From: Acuticoccus sediminis
Lineage (GTDB): Bacteria > Pseudomonadota > Alphaproteobacteria > Rhizobiales > Amorphaceae
DNA length: 64,000 bases
Assembly (NCBI RefSeq): GCF_003258595.1
Contig: NZ_QHHQ01000006.1
Coordinates: 62,001-126,000, forward strand
Direction of reading: 5' to 3'
In this document: positions 7,919-16,708 of the stretch, in pieces
Position numbering within the stretch: the stretch's first letter is position 1
Layout: the number at the start of each line of letters is the position of its first letter
The notes under the pieces: generated by a model
Databases searched by the model: none
The model's input: the letters and a program-made list of their open reading frames with translations, nothing else
Told to the model about the DNA's origin: nothing
Program-made: the position numbers and the translations under genes

Positions 7919-9679
7919 ATGTCCGAAGCTGCAGTGGTGACAGGTCGCGACAACATGGATGAACCGGTGTCCCGAACCGCGGAGACCACCAACGTCTCGC
8001 TGGATTGCGGCTGGGGAACGCTGCATTTCGCCGACACGTACGAGTCGGCGGCGGTGCTGGCGGACGCAATGCGCGACGAGGGGCCCGGGCGCCGCGACAT
8101 CGCGTTCTATGTCGAGGAGCCGCACGTCATGCTCTCGGCGGCGCCGCTGGAGCTGTTCCTCGACCCGAGCCATGCCTACCGTCTCGACCTGCCCGAATAT
8201 GAGCCGTCCGATCGAAAGCCGGAAGGCTACATTGTCCGGCGTCTCGCCAACGAGGAAGACGCGGAGGCGGTGAACCGCATCTATTCCTCGCGCGGCATGG
8301 TGCCGGTGCGGCCGGACTTCTTCTGGCGCCGGCGAGACAGCCGGGCGTTCACATACCTCGTCGCCGAGGACACCGTGACGGGGATGATCATCGGCACCGT
8401 GACGGGGATCGACCATGCCCGGGCTTTCGGGGATCCGCGCAAGGGGACCTCGCTCTGGTGCCTGGCGGTGGACCCGCAGACGCGATGCTCGGGCGTCGGC
8501 GAGGCGCTGGTGCGGCGGCTTGCCGAGATCTTCAAGGACCGCGGCTGCGCAACGCTCGACCTCTCGGTGCTGCACGACAACGACCTTGCCATCCAGCTCT
8601 ACGAGAAGCTCGGATTCGAGCGGCTCGCCGTCTACACGATCAAGCGCAAGAACCCGATCAACGAGCGGCTGTTCGCTGGGCCGGCGCCGGAGGCGTCCCT
8701 CAACCCCTACGCCAAGATCATCGTCGACGAGGCGCGGCGGCGGGGGATCGACGTCGAGATCATCTCCGAGGAGCACGGCTACTTCCGGCTGACCTACGGC
8801 GGGCGGTCGATCAAGTGCCGCGAGTCCCTGTCGGAGATGACGAGCGCGGTGGCGATGTCGATCTGCGACGACAAGGCGGTGACGCGGGCGATCGTCGAGG
8901 CGGCCGGTATCGAGGTGCCGGACGAGATCGAGGCCGCGAACCCCGACGACGTCCGGGCGATGTTCGACAGGCACGAGAAGCTGGTGATCAAGCCGGCGCG
9001 CGGCGAGCAGGGGCGCGGGATCGCCGTCGGCCTCACGAAGGACGACGACATCGATGCGGCCTTCAAGCGTGCGCAGGAGGTTTGCGAGCGCGTCCTGGTC
9101 GAGGAATTCTGCGAGGGCGACGACCTGCGCCTGGTGGTGATCGGCCACCGCGTCGTGGCAGCCGCGGTGCGGCGTGCGGCGCGGATCTTCGGCGACGGGC
9201 ATTCGAGCGTGCGCGAGCTGATCGCCAAGCAGAGCCGGCGGCGGTCGGCGGCCACCGGCGGCGAGGCCAACATCCCGATGGACGGCGAGACCGAGCGCTG
9301 CCTGACGCTCGAGGGCTTCAGCTACGACGACGTGCCGGAGGAGGGTCGGGAGATCCAGGTGCGGCGAACGGCCAACCTGCACACCGGCGGGACGATCCAC
9401 GACGTGACCGACCATGTGCACCCGACTTTGGTCGATGCGGCGGTGAAAATTTCGCGCGCCGTGGATATTCCTGTGGTCGGCGTCGATCTGCTGGTGCCCT
9501 CGCACCTCAGTGCGAAGTACAAGTTCATCGAGGCGAACGAGCGTCCGGGCCTTGCGAACCACGAGCCGCAACCGACCGCCGAGCGCTTTGTCGACTTGCT
9601 GTTTCCGCAGTCGATTCCGCATGCGGCGCGCCAGGCGTCGCGTAATTCGCTCGACACGGGGGAACAGTGTCCCGCCTGA
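7919..9679 (+). CDS. ngg: N-acetylglutaminylglutamine synthetase (GNAT plus ATP-grasp)
   Basis: Bifunctional osmolyte enzyme of 586 aa: acetylates glutamine and ligates a second glutamine. A GNAT acetyltransferase domain spans roughly residues 100-245, with a Leu-Ala-Val-Asp-Pro and Arg-Cys-Ser-Gly-Val-Gly-like CoA loop. An ATP-grasp ligase domain spans roughly 300-570 (KPARGEQGRGI, EEFCEGDDLRLVVIG, VVGVDLLV, IEANERPGL). It matches the NAGGN-trio acetyltransferase family in both architecture and neighbours. ATG 7919 is chosen; an upstream in-frame ATG at 7781 lies inside asnO. It ends 13 bases inside the next gene, implying translational coupling. Confidence 0.92.
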   Translation: MSEAAVVTGRDNMDEPVSRTAETTNVSLDCGWGTLHFADTYESAAVLADAMRDEGPGRRDIAFYVEEPHVMLSAAPLELFLDPSHAYRLDLPEYEPSDRKPEGYIVRRLANEEDAEAVNRIYSSRGMVPVRPDFFWRRRDSRAFTYLVAEDTVTGMIIGTVTGIDHARAFGDPRKGTSLWCLAVDPQTRCSGVGEALVRRLAEIFKDRGCATLDLSVLHDNDLAIQLYEKLGFERLAVYTIKRKNPINERLFAGPAPEASLNPYAKIIVDEARRRGIDVEIISEEHGYFRLTYGGRSIKCRESLSEMTSAVAMSICDDKAVTRAIVEAAGIEVPDEIEAANPDDVRAMFDRHEKLVIKPARGEQGRGIAVGLTKDDDIDAAFKRAQEVCERVLVEEFCEGDDLRLVVIGHRVVAAAVRRAARIFGDGHSSVRELIAKQSRRRSAATGGEANIPMDGETERCLTLEGFSYDDVPEEGREIQVRRTANLHTGGTIHDVTDHVHPTLVDAAVKISRAVDIPVVGVDLLVPSHLSAKYKFIEANERPGLANHEPQPTAERFVDLLFPQSIPHAARQASRNSLDTGEQCPA

Positions 9680-10818
9680 CGATCGACACCGTCTACCTGA
9701 AGGATACGCTCGCCGAGCTTCTCTCGATCGCGTCCCCCACGGGGTATACCGATACCATCGTGCGGGCGGCGGTCGGCGAGTTGCGCCGGCTCGGGCTGGA
9801 GATGGAGATCACGCGCCGCGGCGCGATCCGCGCACGGCTGCCGGGCAAGAGCCCGCTCGGCGCGCGCGCCATGATCGCCCATCTCGACACGCTCGGCGCG
9901 CAGGTGAAGATGCTGAAGCCCAACGGGCGGCTCGAGCTGGTGCCGGTGGGCAACTGGTCGGCACGCTTCGCCGAAGGGGCTCGGGTGACGATCTTCACCG
10001 ACAAGGGCGCGTATCGCGGCACGATCCTGCCGTTGAAGGCGTCGGGTCACACCTTCAACGAGGAGGTGGATACGCAGCCGGTGTCGTGGGACAACGTCGA
10101 GCTGCGTGTCGATGCGATCATCAAGGATCAGTACGACCTGGAGCGGCTGGGCTTTGCGGTCGGCGACCTGATCGCCATCGATCCCGCCCCGGAATTTACC
10201 GACAACGACTTTATCGTTTCGCGCCATCTCGACGACAAGGCCGGCGTCGCGCTCCTGTTCGCCACGATGGAGGCGCTCGTCCGCAACGACGCAGAGCTGC
10301 CGGTCGACCTCTTTTTCATCTTCTCGATCGCCGAGGAAATCGGTATTGGCGGGGCCTCGGTGTTGACGGATGACATCGCATCCCTGATCACCATCGACAA
10401 CGGCACCACGGCACCCGGGCAGAACTCGAGTGAATTCGGTGTCACGATCGGCATGGCCGACCAGGCCGGGCCGTTCGACTGGCATTTGACGCAGAAGCTG
10501 GTGAAATTGTGCGAGGAAAATGATATTCGCTACCAGAAGGATATTTTTAAGTATTATCGATCGGATTCGGCCGCCGCTCTGGAGGCCGGTTACGATGTTC
10601 GCACGGCTCTGGTTACCTTTGGCGTCGACGCCTCGCACGGATATGAACGGATTCACATGCACGCGTTACGTTCGATCGCCGAGCTTCTGACTGCGTATGC
10701 GGTCAGTCCGGTCGAGATCGGCCGCGACCGTGAGATGATGGGCTCGATCGCGGGCTTCCCGACCCAGCCGATGGAAGATGCCGACGTGTTCCCCCGCCCC
10801 GTAAAGCCGCAGGTCTAG
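9667..10818 (+). CDS. NAGGN-associated M42 family hydrolase
   Basis: Third member of the osmolyte trio, 383 aa. It is a cytosolic co-catalytic metallopeptidase-fold protein presumed to trim or degrade NAGGN; its exact reaction is not established. M42 metal and catalytic positions are visible: AHLDTLG, HLDDKAG, AEEIGIGG, TIDNGT and a C-terminal HGYERIH. It begins at GTG 9667, inside the 3' end of the synthetase gene, and its TAG shares one base with the GTG of rnd, so all four genes form one transcript. Confidence 0.92.
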   Translation: MSRLTIDTVYLKDTLAELLSIASPTGYTDTIVRAAVGELRRLGLEMEITRRGAIRARLPGKSPLGARAMIAHLDTLGAQVKMLKPNGRLELVPVGNWSARFAEGARVTIFTDKGAYRGTILPLKASGHTFNEEVDTQPVSWDNVELRVDAIIKDQYDLERLGFAVGDLIAIDPAPEFTDNDFIVSRHLDDKAGVALLFATMEALVRNDAELPVDLFFIFSIAEEIGIGGASVLTDDIASLITIDNGTTAPGQNSSEFGVTIGMADQAGPFDWHLTQKLVKLCEENDIRYQKDIFKYYRSDSAAALEAGYDVRTALVTFGVDASHGYERIHMHALRSIAELLTAYAVSPVEIGRDREMMGSIAGFPTQPMEDADVFPRPVKPQV

Positions 10819-12053
10819 TGGAGACGATTACGACAACCGACGCGCTCGCGGCTCTGTGCGAGCGCCTTTCGTCGGCGCCCTTTGTGACGGTGGACACGGA
10901 GTTTCTGCGTGAAACGACGTTCTGGCCGAAGCTGTGCCTGGTGCAGATCGCCTCGATGGACGAGGCGGCTCTGATCGACCCGCTGGCCGAGGGCATTTCG
11001 CTCGAACCGCTGTTCGCCCTTCTCGCCGACGAGTCGGTGATGAAGGTGTTCCATGCCGCGCGGCAGGACGTCGAGATCTTCCACCACCTGTCCGGCGACG
11101 TGCCCAAGCCGCTGTTCGACACGCAGGTCGCCGCCATGGTGTGCGGCTTCGGCGACTCGGTGGCTTACGACCAGATCGTGCAGCGGGTGACCGGCGCGGT
11201 GGTCGACAAGTCGAGCCGGTTCACCGATTGGTCGGCGCGGCCGCTGAGCGAGGCGCAGCTCGCCTATGCGCTGGCGGACGTCACCCACCTGCGGCTGGTC
11301 TACATCCACCTGCGCGATACGCTGGCGCAGAAGGATCGGACCGATTGGGTGGCGGAGGAGATGGCACTGCTTGCCTCGCCTGACACCTACGACCTGAAGC
11401 CCGAGGACGCCTGGCGGCGGCTGAAGGCGCGGGCCCGCCAGCCGCTGGAGCTCGCCGTGCTGCAGGAGCTCGCGGCGCTGCGCGAGCGCGAGGCGCGGGA
11501 GCGGGACGTGCCGCGCAACCGCGTGATGAAGGACGACGCAATCTACGAGCTGGCGTTGCAGCGACCCCGTTCGCCGGTGGCGATGACCAAGCTGCGCGCC
11601 GTGCCGAAGGGTTTCGAGCGTTCGCGGCTGGGGCAGGCGGTCCTGACGATCATGGACGAGGTCGCGGGGCGGCCGGCGGATTCGCTGCCGTCGCTTCCCA
11701 AGCGGAAGCCCAGCATCGAGGGGGCGAGCTCGGCCGTCGAGCTGATGAAGGTGCTGCTGAAGCTTTCCGCCGAGGCCCACGGGGTGGCGCCGAAGGTGCT
11801 GGCCACCGTGGACGACCTCGAGGCGATCGTGGCCGGACAGGACGCACCCGCGTTGACGGGCTGGCGCCGGACGGTGTTCGGCGAGGCCGCGCTGAAGCTG
11901 CGTTCCGGAGAGATCGGAATCGCCTTCGACGGGCGCACCCTCAAGACGATCGACTGCGAGCGTCCGCTGAACCCGGCCCCGTCGGCTTCGGGACGTGGCC
12001 GCCGTCGGCGCAAGCGCTCGGATTCCGACGATACGGTGGCGGTCAGCGAGTAG
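10818..12053 (+). CDS. rnd: Ribonuclease D
   Basis: 3'-5' exoribonuclease of the DEDD family acting in tRNA and stable-RNA 3' maturation, 411 aa. Exonuclease motifs are VDTEF (Asp26, Glu28), HAARQDVEIFH and YALADVTHL. One or two HRDC helical RNA-binding domains follow (about residues 205-280 and 295-370), and the C-terminus is Arg/Ser-rich and basic. The GTG start at 10818 overlaps the previous stop by one base. Placement behind osmolyte genes is operon hitch-hiking rather than a functional link, as far as the sequence shows. Convergent with gpt, with 120 bases between that contain no clear terminator. Confidence 0.93.
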   Translation: METITTTDALAALCERLSSAPFVTVDTEFLRETTFWPKLCLVQIASMDEAALIDPLAEGISLEPLFALLADESVMKVFHAARQDVEIFHHLSGDVPKPLFDTQVAAMVCGFGDSVAYDQIVQRVTGAVVDKSSRFTDWSARPLSEAQLAYALADVTHLRLVYIHLRDTLAQKDRTDWVAEEMALLASPDTYDLKPEDAWRRLKARARQPLELAVLQELAALREREARERDVPRNRVMKDDAIYELALQRPRSPVAMTKLRAVPKGFERSRLGQAVLTIMDEVAGRPADSLPSLPKRKPSIEGASSAVELMKVLLKLSAEAHGVAPKVLATVDDLEAIVAGQDAPALTGWRRTVFGEAALKLRSGEIGIAFDGRTLKTIDCERPLNPAPSASGRGRRRRKRSDSDDTVAVSE

Positions 12054-12173
12054 GGGAGCGGGCGGCTGGCCCCGATGGGCTGGCCGACGCTCCGGCGCGG
12101 CCGGCGGGGTGGCCCCGAAAGGCTTCCTCGCCTGATTGCGGCCGGCGTCCTGCGAGGGCGGCGGCGCGGCGGC

Positions 12174-12671
12174 TCAGATCGGGCCGCGGATCGGCGGCTG
12201 GAACGAGTAGCCGAGATCCCACGGGAAATAGATCCACGTGTCCTGACTGACTTCGGTGACGAAGGTGTCGACCTGCGGGCGTCCGCTGGGCTTGGCGTAG
12301 ACGGTGGCGAAGTGCGCGTCCGGCAGCTTCTGCCGGACGAGCTGGGCCGTCTTGCCGGTGTCGACCAGATCGTCGACCACGAGGAGCTTCTTGCGCTCGA
12401 GGTTGACGACGCTGTCGGCGACGTCCTTGAGGACCGTGAGGTTCTCGAGCTGCTTGAACTCCCCGTAGGAGACGATGCAGATCGTGTCGATCACTCGGAC
12501 ACCGAGTTCGCGGGCGACGATGGCGCTGGGGACGAGACCGCCGCGGGTGATGCAGACGATGGCCTCGAACGGGCCGAGGCCGCTGAGCCGCCACGCCAGA
12601 GCGCGACAGTCCCGATGGAACTGGTCCCAGGAGACGGGGAAGGCTTTTTCGGGCAGCTTCTGATCAGACAT
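12174..12671 (-). CDS. gpt: Xanthine phosphoribosyltransferase
   Basis: Purine-salvage enzyme transferring phosphoribose from PRPP to xanthine or guanine, 165 aa, close to the E. coli Gpt length (152). The PRPP loop reads [11 protein letters not shown] near residues 97-107. [10 protein letters not shown] and a C-terminal [19 protein letters not shown] segment are typical of bacterial XGPRT. It lies 30 bases downstream of the DUF5330 gene on the same strand, probably as a two-gene unit. Confidence 0.93.
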   Translation of the reverse strand: MSDQKLPEKAFPVSWDQFHRDCRALAWRLSGLGPFEAIVCITRGGLVPSAIVARELGVRVIDTICIVSYGEFKQLENLTVLKDVADSVVNLERKKLLVVDDLVDTGKTAQLVRQKLPDAHFATVYAKPSGRPQVDTFVTEVSQDTWIYFPWDLGYSFQPPIRGPI

Positions 12672-12701
12672 GATCTGGCCTCGCCTCGGGCGTGCGGATT
12701 G

Positions 12702-13115
12702 TCAATAGCTGAACGACTTGCCGTGCCCGGCGAATGCGGCCTTGCGGTCCTGCGCGTTGTTATCGCCCTGATTTTGCACCGTGGTGAAGGACTGGGTCTG
12801 CACCATGACGGGCCCGTCCGCCTGCGGCTGCGCCGTCGCGCGCTGCTGCGTCGGAGCGAGGGCGCGATCGGAGGCGGTCAGCGCGCTGGGGCCCTGGGAC
12901 GCCCCGATGGACCCGATGAGGGCGAACAGGGATTCCATGGTCTGTTGGGCGAAGAGACTGCCCTCCTCACAGGCATCGGGGCGGCGATCGCAGAACGTCA
13001 TGAAGTCCGCGGTGGCCGCGCGGATCACGCCGCTGAGCGGCGAGTTCGGCGCGATCATCGGCAGGACGGCGACCACGAGGATGCCGAGGAGGACCAGCTT
13101 GAAGAGCAGTTTCAT
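12702..13115 (-). CDS. DUF5330-like small membrane or periplasmic protein
   Basis: 137 aa. The N-terminus is a hydrophobic signal anchor (MKLLFKLVLLGILVVAVLP, residues 1-22), followed by a short conserved core with paired cysteines (FCDRRPDACEEGS) and a Gln/Ala-rich tail. The FCxRxPxxC pattern after an N-terminal anchor is typical of DUF5330 proteins of Hyphomicrobiales, function unknown. A GGAG lies 7 bases before ATG 13115. Divergent from the peptidoglycan-binding protein gene, which may hint at an envelope role. Confidence 0.75.
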   Translation of the reverse strand: MKLLFKLVLLGILVVAVLPMIAPNSPLSGVIRAATADFMTFCDRRPDACEEGSLFAQQTMESLFALIGSIGASQGPSALTASDRALAPTQQRATAQPQADGPVMVQTQSFTTVQNQGDNNAQDRKAAFAGHGKSFSY

Positions 13116-13272
13116 GATCTGGCTCCGAGGTTCGATCTGCGGCGGATTTTAGACGCCGCGGGTAACGGCACGGTTCGCAGCGTGATGCGGATTGTGTCGT
13201 CCTCGGTGAGGGGAAGTTTAACATCCTTTTCATTGGTTTGGACGAGGGTCTTGTGCGAGGAGGATCGGGGCC

Positions 13273-13977
13273 CTGACCATTCGAGACCGCATAGACCAGT
13301 TGCCGCTCGCCGAATTGGCGGATGCGGCCACCCTCTCGCTGCGGCGTTTGCGCCGTCGCGTGGAGCGCCGCAAGGGTGGTGCTGCGATTGCGCTCGGGTT
13401 CCTCGTGACGGGTGCTCTCGTCGGCGGCAACGCCATGTGGGAGCAGGACGGGATGCATCCGGCGCCGCTCTGGGGCAACTCGGAACAGACGTCCTACGCC
13501 GCGCACAACGGCGCGTCGGGCGCGGAGGCGGACAAGGGCGACGTCCACGCGGTCCGGGCGATCGCGGCGGAGCCGGAAGCCTCGGGAATGGTGCGTTCGG
13601 TCCAGGAGGGGCTCATCGCCTCGGGGCTCTATAGCGGGCCGGCCTCCGGGGTGATGGACGACGAGACGGCCGATGCGATCGAGACGTTCGAGCGCGAGCG
13701 GGGCCTGCCGGTGACGGGCGAGCCGAGCGTCGGGCTGCTGGCGGCGCTCAGCGTGCCGGCCGGAGCGCCGCGGGCGCCGAAGGCGGCGCAGAACGCGGCG
13801 CTCAGCACATTGCAGATCCAGAAGCGGCTGAATGCGGCCGGGTTCGGGCCGCTTGCCGAGGACGGCAAGATGGGGCCGCGCACGCAGCACGCCCTGGATG
13901 CGTTCGCCGCCGATCACGGGTTGTCGGGGGCTGCCTCGTCCGAGGTCATCAGGGCGCTTGCAACGGGCGACGTCTAG
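13273..13977 (+). CDS. Peptidoglycan-binding domain membrane protein
   Basis: About 234 aa from the suggested start. A basic N-terminal helix (SLRRLRRRVERRKGG) precedes one membrane segment (AAIALGFLVTGALVGGNAMW, near residues 36-56). Two peptidoglycan-binding-1-like repeats follow (VRSVQEGLIASGLYSG... and LQIQKRLNAAGFGPL...MGPRTQHALDAF). It is likely an inner-membrane-anchored, periplasmic wall-binding protein. The start is uncertain: CTG 13273 has GAGGAGG about 10 bases upstream, whereas the in-frame TTG at 13300 has none. It is the first gene of a run with DUF1491 and UPF0260. Confidence 0.8.
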   Translation: MTIRDRIDQLPLAELADAATLSLRRLRRRVERRKGGAAIALGFLVTGALVGGNAMWEQDGMHPAPLWGNSEQTSYAAHNGASGAEADKGDVHAVRAIAAEPEASGMVRSVQEGLIASGLYSGPASGVMDDETADAIETFERERGLPVTGEPSVGLLAALSVPAGAPRAPKAAQNAALSTLQIQKRLNAAGFGPLAEDGKMGPRTQHALDAFAADHGLSGAASSEVIRALATGDV

Positions 13978-13993
13978 CGCCACTTCCTTTTCC

Positions 13994-14341
13994 ATGATGT
14001 TCGCCGATGGTTCGATGCCGCGGCTTCGTGCGCAGGTGTGGGTCGATGCCTACATCCGCCGATGCCGCGCGGCAGGTGCGTATGTTTCGATTTCGCGCCG
14101 CGGCGACGAAAGCGCCGGTGCGGTGTTCATCGAGTGCCTGCACGCCGACGGCGTCGACCTCTACGGACCGCGGATGCGCGAGGACGGAGCTCGGGCGTTC
14201 GAGCGGATCCTGGAGCGCGTGCCGGGCTTCGAGGTGGCCGAACGCATCGAGCGGGAAGCGAAGTTCGACAGCGATCTATGGTTGGTGACGGTCGAGGATC
14301 GCGAGGGCCGTGTCTTTTTGATGGATGATGAAGTTGGCTGA
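13994..14341 (+). CDS. DUF1491 family protein
   Basis: 115 aa cytosolic protein of unknown function. The order [44 protein letters not shown] matches DUF1491, a small alphaproteobacterial family. Start candidates are ATG 13994, 13997 and 14015, none with a strong ribosome site. It overlaps the next gene by 17 bases, so it is probably translated together with it. Confidence 0.8.
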   Translation: MMFADGSMPRLRAQVWVDAYIRRCRAAGAYVSISRRGDESAGAVFIECLHADGVDLYGPRMREDGARAFERILERVPGFEVAERIEREAKFDSDLWLVTVEDREGRVFLMDDEVG

Positions 14342-14801
14342 CCCGTTCTGGCGGACGAAGGCTCTGGAGGAGATGTCTCCGGCGGAGTGGGAATCACTCT
14401 GCGACGGGTGCGGCCGCTGCTGCCTCAACAAGCTCGAGGACTGGGATACCGGCGAGATTGCCTGGACGAACGTCGCGTGCACGCTGCTCGACCACGGCAC
14501 GTGCCGGTGCCGGTCGTATGAAAACCGCGCGGAACTGGTGCCGGACTGCGTGACCCTGACCCCGGAGGAGGTGCGCAAGATGAACTGGCTGCCGCCGACG
14601 TGCGCCTACCGGCTGGTCGCCGACGGGAAGGATCTCTTCTGGTGGCACCCGCTGGTGTCCGGCTCGGCGGACACGGTCCATGCCGCCGGCGTGTCGGTTC
14701 GGCACCGGGTGCTGAGCGAGGACGATATTCCCGTCGAGGAGTATGAAGCGCACCTCGTAGACTGGCCGGCGGAAATTTGGGACGAAGTTAGTGAAACTTG
14801 A
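14325..14801 (+). CDS. UPF0260 (YcgN-type) cysteine-cluster protein
   Basis: 158 aa. The N-terminal zinc/iron-type cluster [11 protein letters not shown] and further cysteines ([26 protein letters not shown]) match the YcgN/CxxCxxCC family. Function unknown. The ORF is complete, at the usual length, and its end marks the border of the GTA cluster. A consensus -35 box begins three bases after its stop. Confidence 0.88.
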   Translation: MMKLADPFWRTKALEEMSPAEWESLCDGCGRCCLNKLEDWDTGEIAWTNVACTLLDHGTCRCRSYENRAELVPDCVTLTPEEVRKMNWLPPTCAYRLVADGKDLFWWHPLVSGSADTVHAAGVSVRHRVLSEDDIPVEEYEAHLVDWPAEIWDEVSET

Positions 14802-14803
14802 GG

Positions 14804-14832
14804 TTGACACCGCGCCGCTGGTCGAGTAAACC
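14804..14832 (+). promoter_or_regulatory. Candidate sigma-70-type promoter of the GTA cluster or of a leader RNA
   Basis: A perfect -35 TTGACA (14804-14809) is followed after 17 bases by TAAACC (14827-14832), a weak -10. It is the only good promoter-like pair before g1. The expected RNA start near 14839 lies about 164 bases before the g1 ATG, leaving a long leader that contains an intrinsic terminator. Confidence 0.45.
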
Positions 14833-14916
14833 TTAGGTACTGTCGCAGAGTTGGGTCAGAGACGGTTCAGGCCCCCCGGTAGTTCTGGCTGTGGCGGGAT
14901 GTGTGAGTTGCGCCTT

Positions 14917-14949
14917 GGGCGCGCCGCGGGCAGGCGGCGCGCCCTTTTT
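14917..14949 (+). terminator. Intrinsic terminator in the g1 leader
   Basis: GGGCGCGCCGC (14917-14927) and GCGGCGCGCCC (14934-14944) form a perfect 11-bp stem with a 6-base loop, followed by TTTTT. It could end the UPF0260 transcript. It also lies between the candidate promoter at 14804 and g1, so it could act as an attenuator or end a roughly 110-nt small RNA. Confidence 0.8.
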
Positions 14950-15002
14950 CGTTGCGCCGGCTGGTGCCGGCGTGACGCGGCGTCGAGCTGGAGTGATCGA
15001 GT

Positions 15003-15320
15003 ATGACCGAGTTGGCGCTGGGTGGCGGCGGCCGGCGCGCGGGCCTCGTCGAGCGGATGTTCGAGGCGTTCTCGCGGCAGCTGCATGAGGTCGAGAAGCG
15101 GATTGCTGCGGGCGGGGCCGAGATCATCAAGGAGCACAAGACGCTCGGCGATCTCGCCAAGACGATGGAGACGCTGCTGTCGCTGGACCGGAAGGTCGCG
15201 GGTGACGGCGAGGAGGGGGCTGTGGACCTCGCGCGGATCCGGACGGAGGTGATGGAACGGCTTTCTAGGCTCACGCCGCTGCGCCGGAAGTCGGGCGCGG
15301 CGGAGAAGGCGCCTGAGTGA
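15003..15320 (+). CDS. GTA g1, putative small terminase subunit
   Basis: 105 aa, predicted largely alpha-helical and charged, with a coiled-coil-like central part (RQLHEVEKRIAAGGAEIIKE ... DLAKTMETLLSLDRKV). It sits directly before the large terminase, where RcGTA g1 (TerS) lies. TerS starts headful packaging by contacting DNA and TerL. Sequence conservation of g1 is low, so the call rests on position, size and helical character. Its TGA overlaps the GTG of terL. Confidence 0.75.
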   Translation: MTELALGGGGRRAGLVERMFEAFSRQLHEVEKRIAAGGAEIIKEHKTLGDLAKTMETLLSLDRKVAGDGEEGAVDLARIRTEVMERLSRLTPLRRKSGAAEKAPE

Positions 15321-16708
15321 CGGGGGCGGGCGCGGCGGGAGTGACCCTGCCGGCCGCACCGGGCGCGAGCGCCGAGGAGGTACGGGAGGCCTTGCGGGCG
15401 TGTCTGGCGGTGGACGGGGCGGTCGCGGAGTTTCTGGCCGAGCTTCCGCTGGAGATCGCCGAGGGGCTGCTCGGGGACTGGGCGGTGTGGGCCCGGCGCC
15501 AGCAGCTCCCGCCCCGCGGGAGCTGGACGACATGGCTCATCCTGGGCGGACGCGGTGCCGGCAAGACGCGCGCCGGGGCCGAATGGGTCCGTGGCATGGT
15601 CGCGGGGCGCGCGCCGTTCGCGACGCAGCCGGCGGGTCGGATCGCCCTCGTGGGCGAGACGTTCGCCGATGCGCGCGAAGTCATGGTCGAGGGCGTGTCC
15701 GGGATCCTGGCGATCTCGCCGCGGCGGGAGCGGCCGGCGTGGCAGCCGTCGCGGCGGCGGCTGGAGTGGCCCAACGGGGCGGTGGCTCAGCTGTTCTCGG
15801 CAGCGGATCCGGAGAGCCTGCGCGGGCCGCAGTTCGACGCGGCCTGGGCGGACGAGCTCGCCAAGTGGCCGGCGGCCGAGGCGACATGGGACATGCTGCA
15901 GTTCGGGCTTCGGCTGGGGGACCGGCCGCGGCAGGTCGTGACGACGACGCCGCGCGCGGTGCCGCTGCTGAAGCGCATCCTGGGCGACAAGCGAACGGCC
16001 GTGTCGCGGATGACGACGGCCGAAAACAGGGGCAATCTGGCGCCGGGCTTCCTGAAGGCGGTTGTGGAGCGCTATCGCGGGACGCGGCTCGGCCGGCAGG
16101 AGCTCGACGGCGAGCTGATCGAGGATCGCGACGACGCGCTCTGGGCGCGGGCGTCGATCGACCGGGACAGGGTGGCGCAGGCGCCGGAGATGATGCGGGT
16201 CGTGGTGGCGGTCGATCCGCCGGCGACGAGCCATGCGAAGTCGGATGCCTGCGGGATCGTGGCGGCCGGGATCGGGGTGGACCAGCGCGCGTACGTGCTG
16301 GCGGACCGGACCGTCTACCGTGCATCGCCCCAGGTCTGGGCGGAGCGGGCGGTGCGGCTCTACCACCTGACGGAGGCCGACAGGCTGGTCGTCGAGGTCA
16401 ACCAGGGCGGCGACATGGTCGCGACCGTGGTCGCCCAGGTGGATCCGTCGGTGCCGGTCACGCCGGTGCGGGCGACGCGGGGCAAGTGGCTGCGGGCCGA
16501 GCCAGTCGCGCAGCTCTACGAGCAGGGGCGCGTCAGCCACGTGGGGCCGATGGCCGAGCTCGAGGACCAGATGTGCAATTTCGTGCCGGCGGGGACGTCC
16601 GGAGGCGCCTCGCCGGACCGGATCGACGCCCTCGTCTGGGCGCTGACGGTGCTGATGCTGTGTCCGGATGCGCCAACGTCGGTGCCACGGGTCCGGCGGT
16701 TCGGGTAG
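15317..16708 (+). CDS. terL: GTA g2, large terminase (TerL)
   Basis: Packaging ATPase/nuclease, 463 aa. Walker A GGRGAGKT is at residues 77-84, Walker B with the catalytic acid (AWADELAKWP) near 176-186, and motif III VVTTTPRAVP follows. The RNase-H-like nuclease domain follows with VAVDPPA near residue 298 and DRIDALVWAL near the C-terminus. The length equals RcGTA TerL-type proteins. It is the motor for filling GTA heads with host DNA. Start GTG overlaps g1 (GTGA). Unlike the rest of the cluster, it is followed by a 339-base structured gap. Confidence 0.95.
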   Translation: MTGAGAAGVTLPAAPGASAEEVREALRACLAVDGAVAEFLAELPLEIAEGLLGDWAVWARRQQLPPRGSWTTWLILGGRGAGKTRAGAEWVRGMVAGRAPFATQPAGRIALVGETFADAREVMVEGVSGILAISPRRERPAWQPSRRRLEWPNGAVAQLFSAADPESLRGPQFDAAWADELAKWPAAEATWDMLQFGLRLGDRPRQVVTTTPRAVPLLKRILGDKRTAVSRMTTAENRGNLAPGFLKAVVERYRGTRLGRQELDGELIEDRDDALWARASIDRDRVAQAPEMMRVVVAVDPPATSHAKSDACGIVAAGIGVDQRAYVLADRTVYRASPQVWAERAVRLYHLTEADRLVVEVNQGGDMVATVVAQVDPSVPVTPVRATRGKWLRAEPVAQLYEQGRVSHVGPMAELEDQMCNFVPAGTSGGASPDRIDALVWALTVLMLCPDAPTSVPRVRRFG

